Source: Lunularia cruciata
Taxonomy: Eukaryota > Streptophyta > Marchantiopsida > Lunulariales > Lunulariaceae
NCBI GenBank assembly: GCA_948567375.1
Contig: OX419760.1
Coordinates: 5,828,001-5,892,000 of the forward strand
DNA length: 64,000 nucleotides
Direction of reading: 5' to 3'
In this document: piece after piece, positions 45,757 to 56,931 of the stretch
Layout: each line of letters opens with the position of its first letter
Numbering within the stretch: the first letter of the stretch is position 1
Notes under the pieces: model-generated
The model's input: the letters and a program-made list of their open reading frames with translations, nothing else
The model's database searches: none
Told to the model about the DNA's origin: nothing
Made by a program: the position numbers and the translations under genes

Positions 45757-46330
45757 CTACAAGCCAACCTTGCTCAAATTAAGACTTAAATCTCCCAAAA
45801 TTACCATAGCAGGTGGACTAATGTTAGCTTTGTTCCCAAACATGGCTTCCATTCTAGCAAAATGTGGGCACATTCCATTCAATTTATCTTCTATAGTTCT
45901 CCACCCTTTGCCATATTCCTTCTCCATGAGACCTGCTCCCATAGCCTTGTTCTTAAGCTCCCAATTTTCTTTGTCCTGTTTCATGAACCTCAACCATTTC
46001 TTATAAAGCATGTCCATGTCATAGAAGTAGGAAATCCTTGCACCTCTTGTATAAAAATGTAGCCATGAAACTAAAACCAATGGATTTCTAAATAGGCTTT
46101 TTCCAATTCCAATGAATTTGTGCAAAATGCTTGTGGTCCTCCAAATAATCCAGAATTTGGCCATAATGATCTGTCACCATGCGGAACCTTTCATCCTCTT
46201 TTACTTTGCCAAGCATGAAAGAAGCCATCCTCAACAATTCTCCAAATTTCCCTAATGATTGTTTAAGTTGCAAATCCAAACTTGAGTCTATATATCTTGG
46301 ATCTGTATCCAAGAGTGAGGTTCCTCCACC
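45757..46330 (-). pseudogene. Mobile-element gene 1, copy 2, 5' part: Myb/SANT-like domain
   Basis: The frame 46312-46088 includes QLKQSLGKFGELLRMASFML and FRMVTDHYGQILDYLED. The frame 46164-45757 includes LYKKWLRFMKQDKENWELKN and EKEYGKGWRTIEDKLNGMCP, the Trp-spaced helical domain likened to Myb/SANT. It corresponds to 15830-16370 (+) in copy 1 and is less damaged. A frameshift separates the two frames. Confidence 0.6.
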
Positions 46331-46894
46331 ATAACACTTGATCTCTAGTTGCTAAATTATCACAATCCAAATCTATCGACCCCCAATCAATATCTTGGTT
46401 GCCGTAGGGCAGCATGGATCATTTTCCATAACTTGTGCTTTCCTTTGCTGCACTAATCTGTGGAAATGAACCACCACACCAATGCAAAACTACAAATCCG
46501 CCGTTTAGTTAAGTGACAAAAGGAGCATTTGCACCTAGGACGGTGAATTTGAGTTGAGAATTTGAATGGTAGAGAGTGTGCATTTTGGGTTTGCCAACAA
46601 ACTTCATATACCCCACTCCAAAACCCACCAACCAAACCACGTGGACACCGTCTCAATAAACCACGTCACTTCTTCTGACAATCATCAATTTAAGTATGTC
46701 ATTCCTAAACATCTGTTAAGTTGTCACACCTGATTTGTATAAATGAATGAAAATTTACAAATGGGGATACACCATACCACAATTTACTGTGCGTTCATTT
46801 ATTAACATCTTCTCATTACAGCATTCACTAAAAATAGTTATAAAATTTGTTATTTGCTTGTGGACATCTGTCAAAACCAGTATTGAAACCCCTG
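46331..46894. mobile_element. Gene 1-side end of DNA element copy 2 (inverted relative to copy 1)
   Basis: Reverse-complement match to 15226-15830, including AACGGCGG, AAATTCTCAACTCAAATTCA and the terminal (C/T)AGGGGTTTCA. The match ends at 46894, which sets the element boundary. Upstream sequence of gene 1, probably holding its promoter, lies here. Confidence 0.75.
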
Positions 46895-47119
46895 TTGTAA
46901 TTCTTTTTTACTATCTTTTCCACTTTCGGACTAAGATCACAAAGAAGTGTGCAACTACCAAAACCGGGTATGCTATAGAGGATAGAAGCAAAATTTGTTA
47001 ATCAATTCCTGAGTTGAGAACGGTATGAATTATGGACCGAATAACCAGAACTCTTTGAAAAGTTAAGGTCGATGTAAACGTAATCATTTATGTTTTGAAA
47101 CTTTGGAGGCAAATCTAGG
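46895..47119. repeat. Second copy of the 230-bp flank repeat
   Basis: Direct repeat of 34114-34345, here joined to the gene 1 end of copy 2. Sequence beyond 47119 differs from that beyond 34345, where a retroelement remnant begins. Confidence 0.85.
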
Positions 47120-49476
47120 TTTCTCCTTGGCTTTTTCGTGCTATCCATTACTAAAACCTCTTGAATTTATATGGTCAACAAGGAGTTTTGAAACGTGGAT
47201 CGATCTGACTTAAATGTGTTGTCGGTGAGGGTGAGTTCAGTTGATGGCACTTTTCATAAATTGAATAATTGTTTTCTACTCACAAGAATGATCACACGAC
47301 AAAAATAAAAACAAAAAAAATAAGTTTCATTAGAAAAGGGAATTATACGGTGTGTCCGTAGGACTCAGGTACTATTACGATAAGATAAAATACTTCAAAC
47401 TTTCAGAAACCATTCATTTTGGCTCGACTATTAGGTTAATAAAGTCGCTCTTCATGGAGCAGTTTTGCAGGAGCTATTTACCAAGTAAAATTGAGATCTA
47501 TAACGTCCTAAATCTTTTTAGATTTCCACTAAAAACTTAAGATCAATTTGATAGAAAATTTTGTATAAAAATAATCTTGTACCTGCAAAATTTAGGTGTA
47601 TTATATTTTTTTAATTTAAGTCCAATCTATTTACACTTTTCATTTATTAACTCCCTTTTATCTTCTTTTCATGAAGACGCTTCCGTTTCCTTTCAAGATC
47701 ATCAAGTTACTTCAAAAAGATAGTTCATAGTACAACATAAAAGGGAATTGATACGTTTTTATCGTATAGTGAATTTGCAAAATAGAAATCATAAGTATTT
47801 TTCTCATGTTAGTGTGATGAAGATATAATTATTATTTGGCCTCAGAAGAAAATGTCAATAATTTGGAATGCTTAACTCCTTGATAAAGATCACCAGCTAA
47901 GATATAAATATGGGATATATAATCTAGTATTAATTAATAATTCAAGATCTGCATAATCACGAACACAAATTCATTGGTTAATAATCAATAGATACAAGGA
48001 CCTCATACGGATTTACATATTTATCTACTTATGTAAAATAGTTACAGTTCATTCATTATAATTGTACAAATCCAAGTTGGTTATCTGAGTTTAGGTTAAT
48101 AACGTTACTAATTTCAAAGTCTATACCGTCATCGAGATTAGACAAGAGATAAAGACCGTCGATGAGGCTACGTGACTCTAAAGAAGCCTCCATGGATCTA
48201 GTAGTAGATCTGTTCCCTTCAACGAGACTAAGTGAAACCAAACTTAGCTAAATTTAGTTAGATTTGCTGATACAAACTAAATTTGGTGTTATGCATATTT
48301 ACTTTGAGATATTACTAAATTTTCTATGAAAAAGTAGTGAATAGTGTAAATATTAAGGACCATCTAATACAAACGTCTCCTTGTCAACTTAGATGGACTT
48401 ATAATTTTTTGGATTCTTTTGAGAAAGCTAAACCCAGTAACTAATAAGAGAACAAAAGAATTTATAAAACTACTTAAAGTCCGTAAAGTTTTATGGTGTA
48501 CCCCTTCAGATGCCTCCTTCGTTTTTGAGAAATAGCTAAACTTTTACTAGACCACTTGTAAAATTTGGACGACGTTATCAATTGAAACCCTAAAAATTTT
48601 AAGAGATCACTTGTTAAAGTTGTTACAATTTTCCAATGACTTATAAAGCAGACTAATTAGAACCCCGCTAATTAAGAAATTCCATACGTTCAGTTATTCC
48701 AAACGCTTTTCCAAGAGTTAATACTCGTTTCCCATAATACATAGTGAACCTCGAGCTGGTTTTACACAACCAGCAATTAAGTAATTACATGGAATTATTC
48801 ATCACCATCGTCTCACACACATTCAATTTCGGTTATTAAAATAAAAGTTCTTCCTTTGTCTAGATTCTATCTTGTTCACTCCATAAAAAAGTATAAGTTG
48901 TTAACAAGAAGAGGCTATTATGAATTTTTAATTGCACTGTATATCATGACGAGAGCTACTAAGTTAACCAGATTACCATGAATTTCTCTTCTTTTTTTCA
49001 TCCACGATTATTTCCTGCATCATTCTAAAGGAATATTTCAAGTCGAAAGATTGGAGAGCAAAGAGGATGGAAAGACCGCCAAATGGTACGAAAGAAATAT
49101 CCAATCAGATCGTACAATACATATCCAGAGGAGCAAAATAAAGTTTAACCTCTAGAATATAACATCAAAAAGTCTATCATACTTAAATTCTGTAAACTAA
49201 GCGACCCCGCATCAATAGAACATCCCATAACGAAACATCACATACAGCGATTAATCAGCTCTGAATTACTGGGTTCTACGTAAAACGATTAATATTTCCT
49301 ATCTAATCCAAACTCCTTTTTTCTTTTTTTTCTCTCTCTCCCTTGTACGGTTTGATAGGGCCTTCACATCTTTCGGTTTTTCTACGCGGTCACCTTCTTT
49401 CTAATCCAACCTAAAATATAAAAAATATTCAAAAAAGGATTCCCATTTTATTTTATTTAGAAAAGCGCAGTTGCGA
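47120..49476. other. AT-rich stretch without a recognisable gene
   Basis: Only short frames without known domains. No element ends were recognised. Confidence 0.5.
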
Positions 49477-49511
49477 GGTACTATGGTCCGGTATTGCTGG
49501 ACCACAGTACC
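49477..49511. repeat. 13-bp inverted repeat with 9-nt loop
   Basis: GGTACTATGGTCC at 49477-49489 and GGACCACAGTACC at 49499-49511 pair with one mismatch. It begins a more GC-balanced block that also holds the snoRNA-like cluster, so it may lie in the same transcript. Confidence 0.75.
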
Positions 49512-50067
49512 TTCCCAGTTTCTCGTGGGAGTCACATGTACAGGATCGAGACTCTATGTGCAAAGTATAAGGCCGCCGTAGTAGGCTGGAACCCGTTGGA
49601 TGGATAGATGTTGCTTCCGAGCCTGAGAAGATCCGAGAAGACTCTAGGGTTTGGAGCAGGATCGCTTCGCCTTTATCATTTAGGTGTGTGGAATTTCTTC
49701 CTGAAGTCAGGTAAGGTGCACTTCGTTGTCCTCTGAGTGTATCAGCGTAGTGCCGATGAGGTCCAGATTATTGTGTTCTAATTGTTCATCGAACATACTT
49801 TGCTTCTGTGATGCTTCTGTAAGATCGTAGATTCCGCATGAGGATTGGCTTAGTAGTCCTACTTCTGTCTCAATTGTGTTGCACGCAGGGCGGAGATCAA
49901 GAGTGGACACCACGGACAAATGGGTGTGGAATTGAGTCCGCTCATGTTAGTTGGCGATACCCCTGAGAGCTCCACTGAGGGAATAGGTAGAGAGTTTGTA
50001 CATGTTTCGTCAGTTGAACTGTGAAGGAGTGATTTGCTTCCGTTGGTATCAATGTTTGGCTTTGTAG
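49512..50067. other. Possible leader or host-transcript region of the snoRNA cluster
   Basis: No protein domain is seen. CAG|GTAAGG near 49709 looks like a splice donor, and a pyrimidine stretch ending in TTGCAG near 50266 looks like an acceptor, which would place the first snoRNA-like gene in an intron. This is inference from short motifs. Confidence 0.3.
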
Positions 50068-50186
50068 ATCGCAGTGATGATTAATAATAAATCAAGCTCA
50101 ACAGAAATTATTGTGGGAGTCGCCACAGGGGTAGTAGCCTGTGGTATCGGCTTCCACATGATTATACACCCGCTGAGCTGAGCGAT
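50068..50186 (+). ncRNA. C/D-box snoRNA-like gene with internal hairpin, copy a
   Basis: Terminal stem ATCGC (50068-50072) pairs with GCGAT (50182-50186). Box C is GTGATGA (50074-50080), and box D is CTGA (50173-50176 or 50178-50181). The stretch TCAAGCTCAACAG (50092-50104) is complementary to CTGTTGAGCTTGA of the 25S rRNA peptidyl-transferase domain (recalled, well-conserved sequence) and is followed by a D'-like CAGA. Between the boxes lies a long hairpin (50113-50157). A related copy at 51007-51125 keeps the guide and the hairpin. C/D snoRNAs direct 2'-O-methylation of rRNA; the exact target nucleotide is not certain. Confidence 0.6.
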
Positions 50187-50433
50187 ATCAGAGTTGTCTT
50201 CGGCCTGTGAACCGACCCAGGCTTGTATCTCCTAACATTCGCCATCCTTTTTTTCAAAACACTTGCAGCGGTCGCCCGAAAGTCTTAGACTCAGGTATTC
50301 GGCTTGTGTATCTGAGGCGTATCATATACAAATCAATAAGAAACATAATCTGCACATGGTTCTCTCAGATCCTCGGTGTGTATATCTGAAACGAAAGTTT
50401 TAGATTTGGTGGGCGAATTCAGATTAAAAAAAA

Positions 50434-50663
50434 TGTGATGATAATATTTCTTCTTTTTAGTCATGATGTTGCAGAGGATCAGCAGCATGGACGTTACACG
50501 TCTTTTGGATTCGACATTTATTTGCAACCTTTGGATCTGAGAGAATAATGTGATGATGGTAGTATTTTTCTTTTTAGTCATGCTGTTGGAGAGCACCAGC
50601 AGCATGGCCGTCACTGTGTCCCCGGGATTGGACATTGGAGTAGCAACCTTTGGGATGTAATAC
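50434..50663 (+). repeat. 115-bp tandem duplication beginning with a box C-like word
   Basis: Units begin TGTGATGAT at 50434 and 50549 and share CTTTTTAGTCATG, CAGCAGCATGG and GCAACCTTTGG blocks. TTCTTCTTTTTAG could be a splice acceptor, making these duplicated exons, or they could be further snoRNAs (GTGATGA...CTGA in the first). I found no rRNA complementarity for them. Confidence 0.7.
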
Positions 50664-50683
50664 TCCCATCCCGAAGTTTTCAT

Positions 50684-50765
50684 ACCTATGAAGACAGAAA
50701 TTAGCGGATTTCTCTGATGTCCTCGGACTTCTGATGATCCTCCAAATTGTTACACACTCTGAGGT
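50684..50765 (+). ncRNA. C/D-box snoRNA with two adjacent 25S rRNA guides, copy a
   Basis: Terminal stem ACC/GGT. Box C ATGAAGA (50688-50694), box D' CTGA (50714-50717), box C' TGATGA (50732-50737), box D CTGA (50759-50762). The guide before D' (TTAGCGGATTTC) is complementary to GAAATCCGCTAA, and the guide before D (TTGTTACACACT) to AGTGTGTAACAA. In plant and yeast 25S rRNA these targets lie side by side (AAATCCGCTAAGGAGTGTG then TAACAAC), as I recall that conserved region. Two guides matching neighbouring rRNA sites by chance is very unlikely. The predicted role is 2'-O-methylation of both sites. A second copy follows 105 bp downstream. Confidence 0.85.
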
Positions 50766-50788
50766 TTCTCCTACCCTTCACTGCCCTT

Positions 50789-50869
50789 GCCTATGAAGAC
50801 GAAATTAGCGGATTTCTCTGACGTCCTCGGACCTCTGATGAATATTCTAATTGTTACACACTCTGAGGC
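50789..50869 (+). ncRNA. C/D-box snoRNA with two adjacent 25S rRNA guides, copy b
   Basis: Same layout as copy a: stem GCC/GGC, box C ATGAAGA (50793-50799), D' CTGA (50818-50821), C' TGATGA (50836-50841), D CTGA (50863-50866). Both guides are unchanged while the sequence between C' and the second guide has drifted. The terminal stem changed from A-T to G-C with pairing kept, which argues for selection on the RNA fold. Tandem isoforms of snoRNAs are common in plant clusters. Confidence 0.85.
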
Positions 50870-51006
50870 TCTTCTTTTCCTACCATCGATTCCCGAAATT
50901 TCGAACCATGTATTGGTTGAAATCAGACTTCATGGAATCTGACTCCAGCAAAGGTTACAGATGGAAAGTCAACATGAGGGTTTTTATCGAAGACCATGGT
51001 TCTAGC

Positions 51007-51125
51007 TCGCAGTGATAACTAATAATTTATCAAGCTCAACAGATATTATTGTGAGGGACACCCTAGGGGTAGTAGTAGCCTGGGGTATGGCTCTCACATG
51101 ATTACACACCCGCCGAGCCGAGCGA
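51007..51125 (+). ncRNA. C/D-box snoRNA-like gene with internal hairpin, copy b
   Basis: Diverged copy of 50068-50186. Guide TCAAGCTCAACAG is intact, and the hairpin (51051-51097) is kept through paired changes. Box C reads GTGATAA and the box D positions read CCGA, so it may be a weakened or dead isoform. A TCGC/GCGA terminal stem remains. Confidence 0.45.
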
Positions 51126-51520
51126 CGAAGGGTGAAATGTTGCCTGTGAAGGAAATCTGAGGCTTGTTCTGTGAACGTTCGGGTGCCTATCCTTGATCCT
51201 TCCCAGACTACAATGACCGCGTAATCCATTGAAAGGTTGGTTCTCTCCTACGGCGTTTGGAAAACACGAGGCTTATGAATAGTGAGGATGAATATGCATG
51301 AAAAGCGTTCTGTGATAGGGTAAGAAAAGGCTAAGTGCTCCCACTCAAAAGTGGAAGAGATACGAAACGGTACACTAATAAGGACAAGTACACTGAAACC
51401 TTAACTCGAGACCCATACGAAATAATCATCCGAGAACGGTCGGCCAATACGTGCACTCGGGAAATATTAACACTTATGCTCCTACGCCAGCCCTTCGTAC
51501 GCGGATAGTAAGTTGTCTAT
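51126..51520. other. No recognisable gene
   Basis: Probably the downstream part of the snoRNA-cluster transcript. No domain or RNA fold was identified. Confidence 0.4.
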
Positions 51521-51954
51521 AAATCAAAAACTAAAACTTGTAAACTTTTGACCAGAGGTGATCGAGACTTGTAGCAATTCCTACGAGAATACTGAGATGT
51601 CTCAACATCAAAAACTAAAATGTGGAAACTTGGGACCAGATATACCCAGAATTGCACAACTCACGCACCATACTAACTCCCCATAAAGTAAGTTGTCCTT
51701 ACTATGCTATCGAGGCTTAGCTCCATTTTACTTTTAGTTTTTATGCTACCGAGGCTCAGCCCCATTTTACTTTTATCTTTTATGCTTGTTGGGGCTTGAT
51801 GAGGTCTTCTTGTACTACACAAAAAAAAAAAAACTTAAGTGTTTAAACTTTGGACCAGAAGTTGTTCGACTTGATGAGGTCTTCCCATACTACACTATAT
51901 TATGTGTGTGTCCTAACGACAAAAACAAACCATGAAGTGTTTAAAATTTGGAAA
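51521..51954. repeat. Degenerate dispersed and tandem repeats before the truncated chromovirus
   Basis: Words of the type CAAAAACTAAAACTTGTAAA with GACCAGA recur near 51524, 51609, 51829 and 51927. A 39-bp unit (TATGCTA-CGAGGCT-AGC-CCATTTTACTTTTA) starts at 51703 and 51742, with a partial third at 51781. A run of about 13 As lies at 51821-51833. Confidence 0.65.
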
Positions 51955-54900
51955 AGAGGTGAGCACAAATCATATAGCTCATGAATAGGAGAGTTTGAGT
52001 CACATATTGATACTTTGATTAGTTCTAATGGGATTGAAGGTTCATCTATGCAAGTTTACTTTATTTATGAAATATGATATTTGATCGTGGTTATAGGATT
52101 TTGGTTGATTCTAGAAGTTCAAAGAATTGCACATTCATACAATAAACAAAAGAATTAAGTATTCATATCAAACCAATAACTGGAAGTAGATTGGTGATGG
52201 TGAATGGTAGAAAACATTTTACATTCTCTCTCTCATGTCTTGTTAGATTCAAGGTTGGGAAAAATTATTTAGAGTGTATGAGGTTTGTAGTGGCACTTTA
52301 CACTATGATGTCATTCTAGGTTTACTTTGGCTTGAATGTCATAAGGTTCAATTTGATTGATTTTGATGTCAAATTCAAGTACAACACCAAGGTAAGAATT
52401 ACTGATTAGATGTTAAACAACTTAATCAGTAATTTTATCTTTGAGTAAGACACCTAAGAATTGTCAATCCTAAGCTAGGAAGTTTGTCAATAAAGTAGCC
52501 ATATAGCAAGCTTTGGAGAAAGATATTTATATTTTTATGGTGTGTATCAAGTCCATTGCACTTGGAGAATCTGATGAGTGCCAAAAGTCTCATCAAGCAA
52601 TAGTTGATGGGACAGTTTAGAATTTTGCAGATGTGTTCTCGAATGATATGTTGAAGGGGTACACTCCAATAGTGATATGCCCTTGAAGATCAAGTTATTG
52701 CCAATAAGTACTCTAGTGAGTAGACCAATCTAGCGGCTCTCACCAAAGGGGTTGAAGAGCTTTGAACAATAGTGATGGAGTTTTTGGAGAAGGATTTCAT
52801 ATGACATAGTACATCTCCTTGAAGAACATCAGTACTATTTTCTCAAAGAAATATGAAAGACTTTGCTTCTATATTGATTACCGTGGCCTCAATGAAGAAA
52901 CAATGAAGAATGCATATCCTTTGCCTCCAATTGATGACTTTCTAGATCAATTGAATGGAGCACAATACTTCTCCAAGTTGGATCTTTGAGGCAGCTATTG
53001 GAAAATTCTATTGACAAAGAGGATGTACAAAAGACTACCTTTTACATAAAGATATGGGCATTTTGAATGGAGAGTTCAACCTTTCATGCTCACTAATGCT
53101 CCGATAGTCTTCATGGATCAAATACATTGGTTTTGGATGGGCTATTGGATCAATATGTGATGATGTTCTTGGGTGATATTTCAATCTATAGAAAGATAAA
53201 GGTAGAACACACAAATTACGTGCAAGAAGTCCTAAGATGACTATGTCAATGGAAGTTTTACTACAAGAAGTCAAAGTGTACCTTTTGGTAGAAGGAAGTT
53301 ACCTTCTTGGGTCATAAGGTCTCATTGGAGAGGATGAAGATAGAAAAGGAGAAAAATAAGTCCATTATTGAAGAGCCTATGCCGAAGAATACCATAGAAA
53401 TGAGGGCATTTAATGGATTGGCAAGTTTTCACCAATGGTTCATCCACTACTATGCTCACGTGGTCGCACCATTGACCAATCTCTTGGAGAAGATCTTAAG
53501 CTTTTAGTGGACCACCAAGCACAAGGTAACTTTCAAGAAGCTGAAGCATATGGTGTCTTCAAGACTCATTATTCAACTACCTTGTGTGGTTGATGGTGAT
53601 ACTTCTAACTTTGCCATCGGAGTTGTGTTATTATAGCAATTTCAAACTAGGTTACATCCCATTGCCTTTGTATCTTGCCAACTAAACACCATAGAAAGGA
53701 ATTACTTTGCTTGAGATCGAGAATAATTAGCAATAGTATATGCCACCAAGGTATGGAGGCATTATCTCTTGGAGAAACAAGTGATCATGCAAACTGATCA
53801 CAAACCTTTTTTGTAGACATTATATTTGGAGCACATGAAGAGTCTATATCCTCAAAAGGAGGAACAATTACAATTGTTTGACATCAAACTTGAGTACAAA
53901 CTTAGTAGGTTCCATATCATCCTCGATGCCATATCAAGACTACATGATTTGAAGATTCTTCTTGAACCTCTCAACACAATAGCAATTACAACAATGTCAA
54001 TTAACACAAAGTCCAAATCAAGTTTAGTATTGCATTACAACAAGACCTCCTCTTTCAGATGGTACAAGATCATCTTACAACACAAAATAAGGAATAAAAC
54101 ACCTTCTTCTTCAAAGAAGACCTTCTATTCTGTGAGAACCGGATTTGTGTTCCAACCAAGGGTGACCTACAACTTGTGCACCTTCAAAAAGCCCATGACT
54201 TACCAATTGTTGGTCACATGGGTGTAGACAAGACCCTACAAAGCCAATGGTGATGGCTCAACATGGCACAAGAGGTTTGAAATTTTGTTCAGAGAGAGAG
54301 CTACCAACACAACAAGGCTAGTACCTAGAAGTAGAGTGGACTCTTTCAACCACTTCCCATCCCATCTACTTGATGGGAACAAGTGAACTTAGATCTCATC
54401 ATATCCTTACCAAAGAAAAAGTTAGGTCATATAACGATCATGGTGTTTGTTGATAGCTCAATAAGAAAATCCATTTGGCACCAACCTTTGACATAATGGA
54501 TGATCCAACATTGGCCAAGATCTTTTTTGACAATGTATTCAAGCATCATGGGATGCCTTGTATATTCATCTTTGACCGTGATCCTTGATTCTTTGGTAAA
54601 TTTTAGCAAACATTCTTCAAGCTACTCAGCACCAAGTTTCTTTGTCCATGGCCTATCATTTTCAAATTGGTGTGCAATCTGAACATGAAAATCATACCTT
54701 GGAGGATATGCTTTGTACCTTTGTCAATGTTCATTATACTAATTGGGATGAATACCTTGCTTGTATTGAGTTTGCCTCCAATAACTTCAAGCAAGCAAGC
54801 ACCAGATTCTCTTTCTTCTTCCTTAATTCTGACCAAGACCCACTTGTTCTAGATTCCCTCCTTGCTCCTCCTCTATCTTATGTTCCTCATACTTCCACCT

Positions 54901-55974
54901 TCTTGACCATAATATCCCACTCCTTACAACAAACCAAATCTCATCTCCTTGTTGCTCAAAATTATCAAAAGCAACATGCCGATTAACATCATCACAATCT
55001 CACCTTTCAACTTGGTGATAAGGTCATGTTTTCTTCTAGTAAACTACTCCTCCCACTTAGTAAGCAAGTTTATAAACTTGCTCTTAGTTGGATAGGTCCA
55101 TTTGATATCACCCAAATCATTTTCTCTTGTTGCTTATTGCCTTCTCTTGCTGTATCATATGCAAATCCACCTTGTCTTTCATATTTCAAAGTTGAAACCC
55201 TTTGTTTCAAATCCATTTTCCTTTTCCACTCATGTCCAACCCACTCCTCGTCCCATCCCCATCAATGATCATGAGGAATATGAATTTGATTATATCCTTG
55301 CATGTTGTCAAGTTCAACATGGCCACCAACAACATACTAAGTACAAAGTCCTTTGGAAAGTGCATCCCCTTCATGATACCACCTGGGAGCCTTTTTTCTC
55401 ATCTCCACAATGCACACACTTCCATTGAGTTTGAAGCTTCTATGGTGACAAGGATATCACTAACTAGCGATAGGAGAATATGTAATAATAAGGAGTTTAT
55501 AAACATGTTAGTCAAGAATTATAAAGTAACAAATAAACCAAATTAGCCAAGAATCATAAGAATATTCAAGAAGCATCTAGGAAGCATCTTGGTACTTTCC
55601 AAGTTTTGGATAACTTGTATACCAAATGGCAACTTCTAGGAGGAAGCCTTTTGGGAAGCTTCTTGGCTAGCTTAACTTGCATGTCAAGTAGGTGGCTTCT
55701 AGAAGGAAACTTCTTGAGAAATTCCCAACTAGTTTAGTTTGCATTCCAAGTAGGCAGCTTCTAGAAAGAAGATTCTCAAGAAATTTCCCAATTAACTTAG
55801 CTTACTCTCTAAGAAAGCAACTTCAAGGAAACTTCTTGAGAAACTTGTATGTTCCTTACAAATACCAAAGCCCAAGCTCATGCTAGGCATTTGAAATTTC
55901 CCTCATTCAAGAGTCCTAATGTGATCTTTGATTCTGATCTTCCATTCTCCTATTTCTCTCCTCAATATTTTATA
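51955..55974 (+). mobile_element. 5'-truncated Ty3/gypsy chromovirus, second copy
   Basis: Same family as 39959-45633 but on the + strand. Homology begins inside the Gag-protease region. Protease lies near 52060-52400, RT 52690-53420 (FLGHKVSLERMKIEKEK, NTIEMRAFNGLASFHQWFIH), RNase H 53540-53960, integrase 54020-54980, and chromodomain 55250-55400 (HEEYEFDYILACCQVQHGHQ, YKVLWKVHPLHDTTWEPF). A 3' LTR follows at 55481-55974. There is no 5' LTR or full Gag. Old fossil with many breaks. Confidence 0.87.
55481..55974 (+). repeat. 3' LTR of the truncated chromovirus
   Basis: Begins TGTAATAATAAGGAGTTTAT and ends CTCTCCTCAATATTTTATA. It matches the reverse complement of the 39959-40356 LTR at both ends and is longer, with more GCTTCTAGAAG and CTTCTTGAGAAA blocks. 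Confidence 0.82.
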
Positions 55975-56931
55975 TAAATGAAGTCATAAAATACAATATT
56001 ATCCACTATTCTAGAATAAGGTTGTGATAAAGCTTAACTAATTTTATCCACATTTTATCAATATATTTTAGCAATACATCATAATTTTCCTATTGGTCTA
56101 TTCTTCAAGTCAGTATAAGACTATAGGCCTTATCTTGTCCATATTCCACCAAAATGGTATAAAAACAGACTATATTTAAAAACACTTAATTATTTACTCT
56201 CCAAGTAGAAATGAAAGATTTTATCCTATTCCCACACCTGAATAAACAATATCCAACAAGATCTTCTCTAAGCTATAGCTTTGTTTGCCAAATTTGGCTC
56301 AAGCTAATATCTAAGAGTATTTAAATAAACAAATACTTGCTAAATATGGAAAGCCTTCTCTAGATTCCAATAACCACTTGATCTCAAAACCTATAAATAT
56401 AAGTATTAGCCAAATAGGACCAAGATCTCTAAGTATGCATGACTACTATAATGAAAAACATCTAAATATCACCGTACCCATATTTAGCAAATCTCTATAT
56501 GCAAAGGCTATTGTATCTTATAATTTCAAAATTTTGGTTATAGCCTTATATGATAGACCTCCAAATATATTTTTCAAGCTTTCATATGAAAATTTTAGCT
56601 AAATAGTAAACCTTTAAAGACCCATAACAAGCATTAAAGTTGCTTAATATCAACATAAGTCAAATGTGTGTATAATACAAAACTCTTAAATATATCAAAG
56701 CTTGAAAATGTTAAATCAGTCTAATTGAGCTCACTTCCAAATATTTAAGAGCCTTTAGAGGAAACACTAAGTGCTTCAAGTCTCTAATTACAGAAATATG
56801 CCAAAGATTACACACCTCTTTGACCTATCTAAATGCCTTCAAGCCTTTATATCCTAAAATATGCCAACTGTGACCTACCTCTATAATTACTAGGCTAGTA
56901 AAACTAAAGTTATTTCAGTTACCAAAGGTTT
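55975..56931. other. AT-rich stretch without a recognisable gene
   Basis: Short frames only, and nothing recognised. Confidence 0.5.

Noticed and set aside
50333-50683. 116-codon minus-strand frame with an internal repeat (MTKKK words)
   Set aside because: The repeat is explained by the 115-bp DNA tandem duplication, and the other strand carries snoRNA-like features. No protein family fits.
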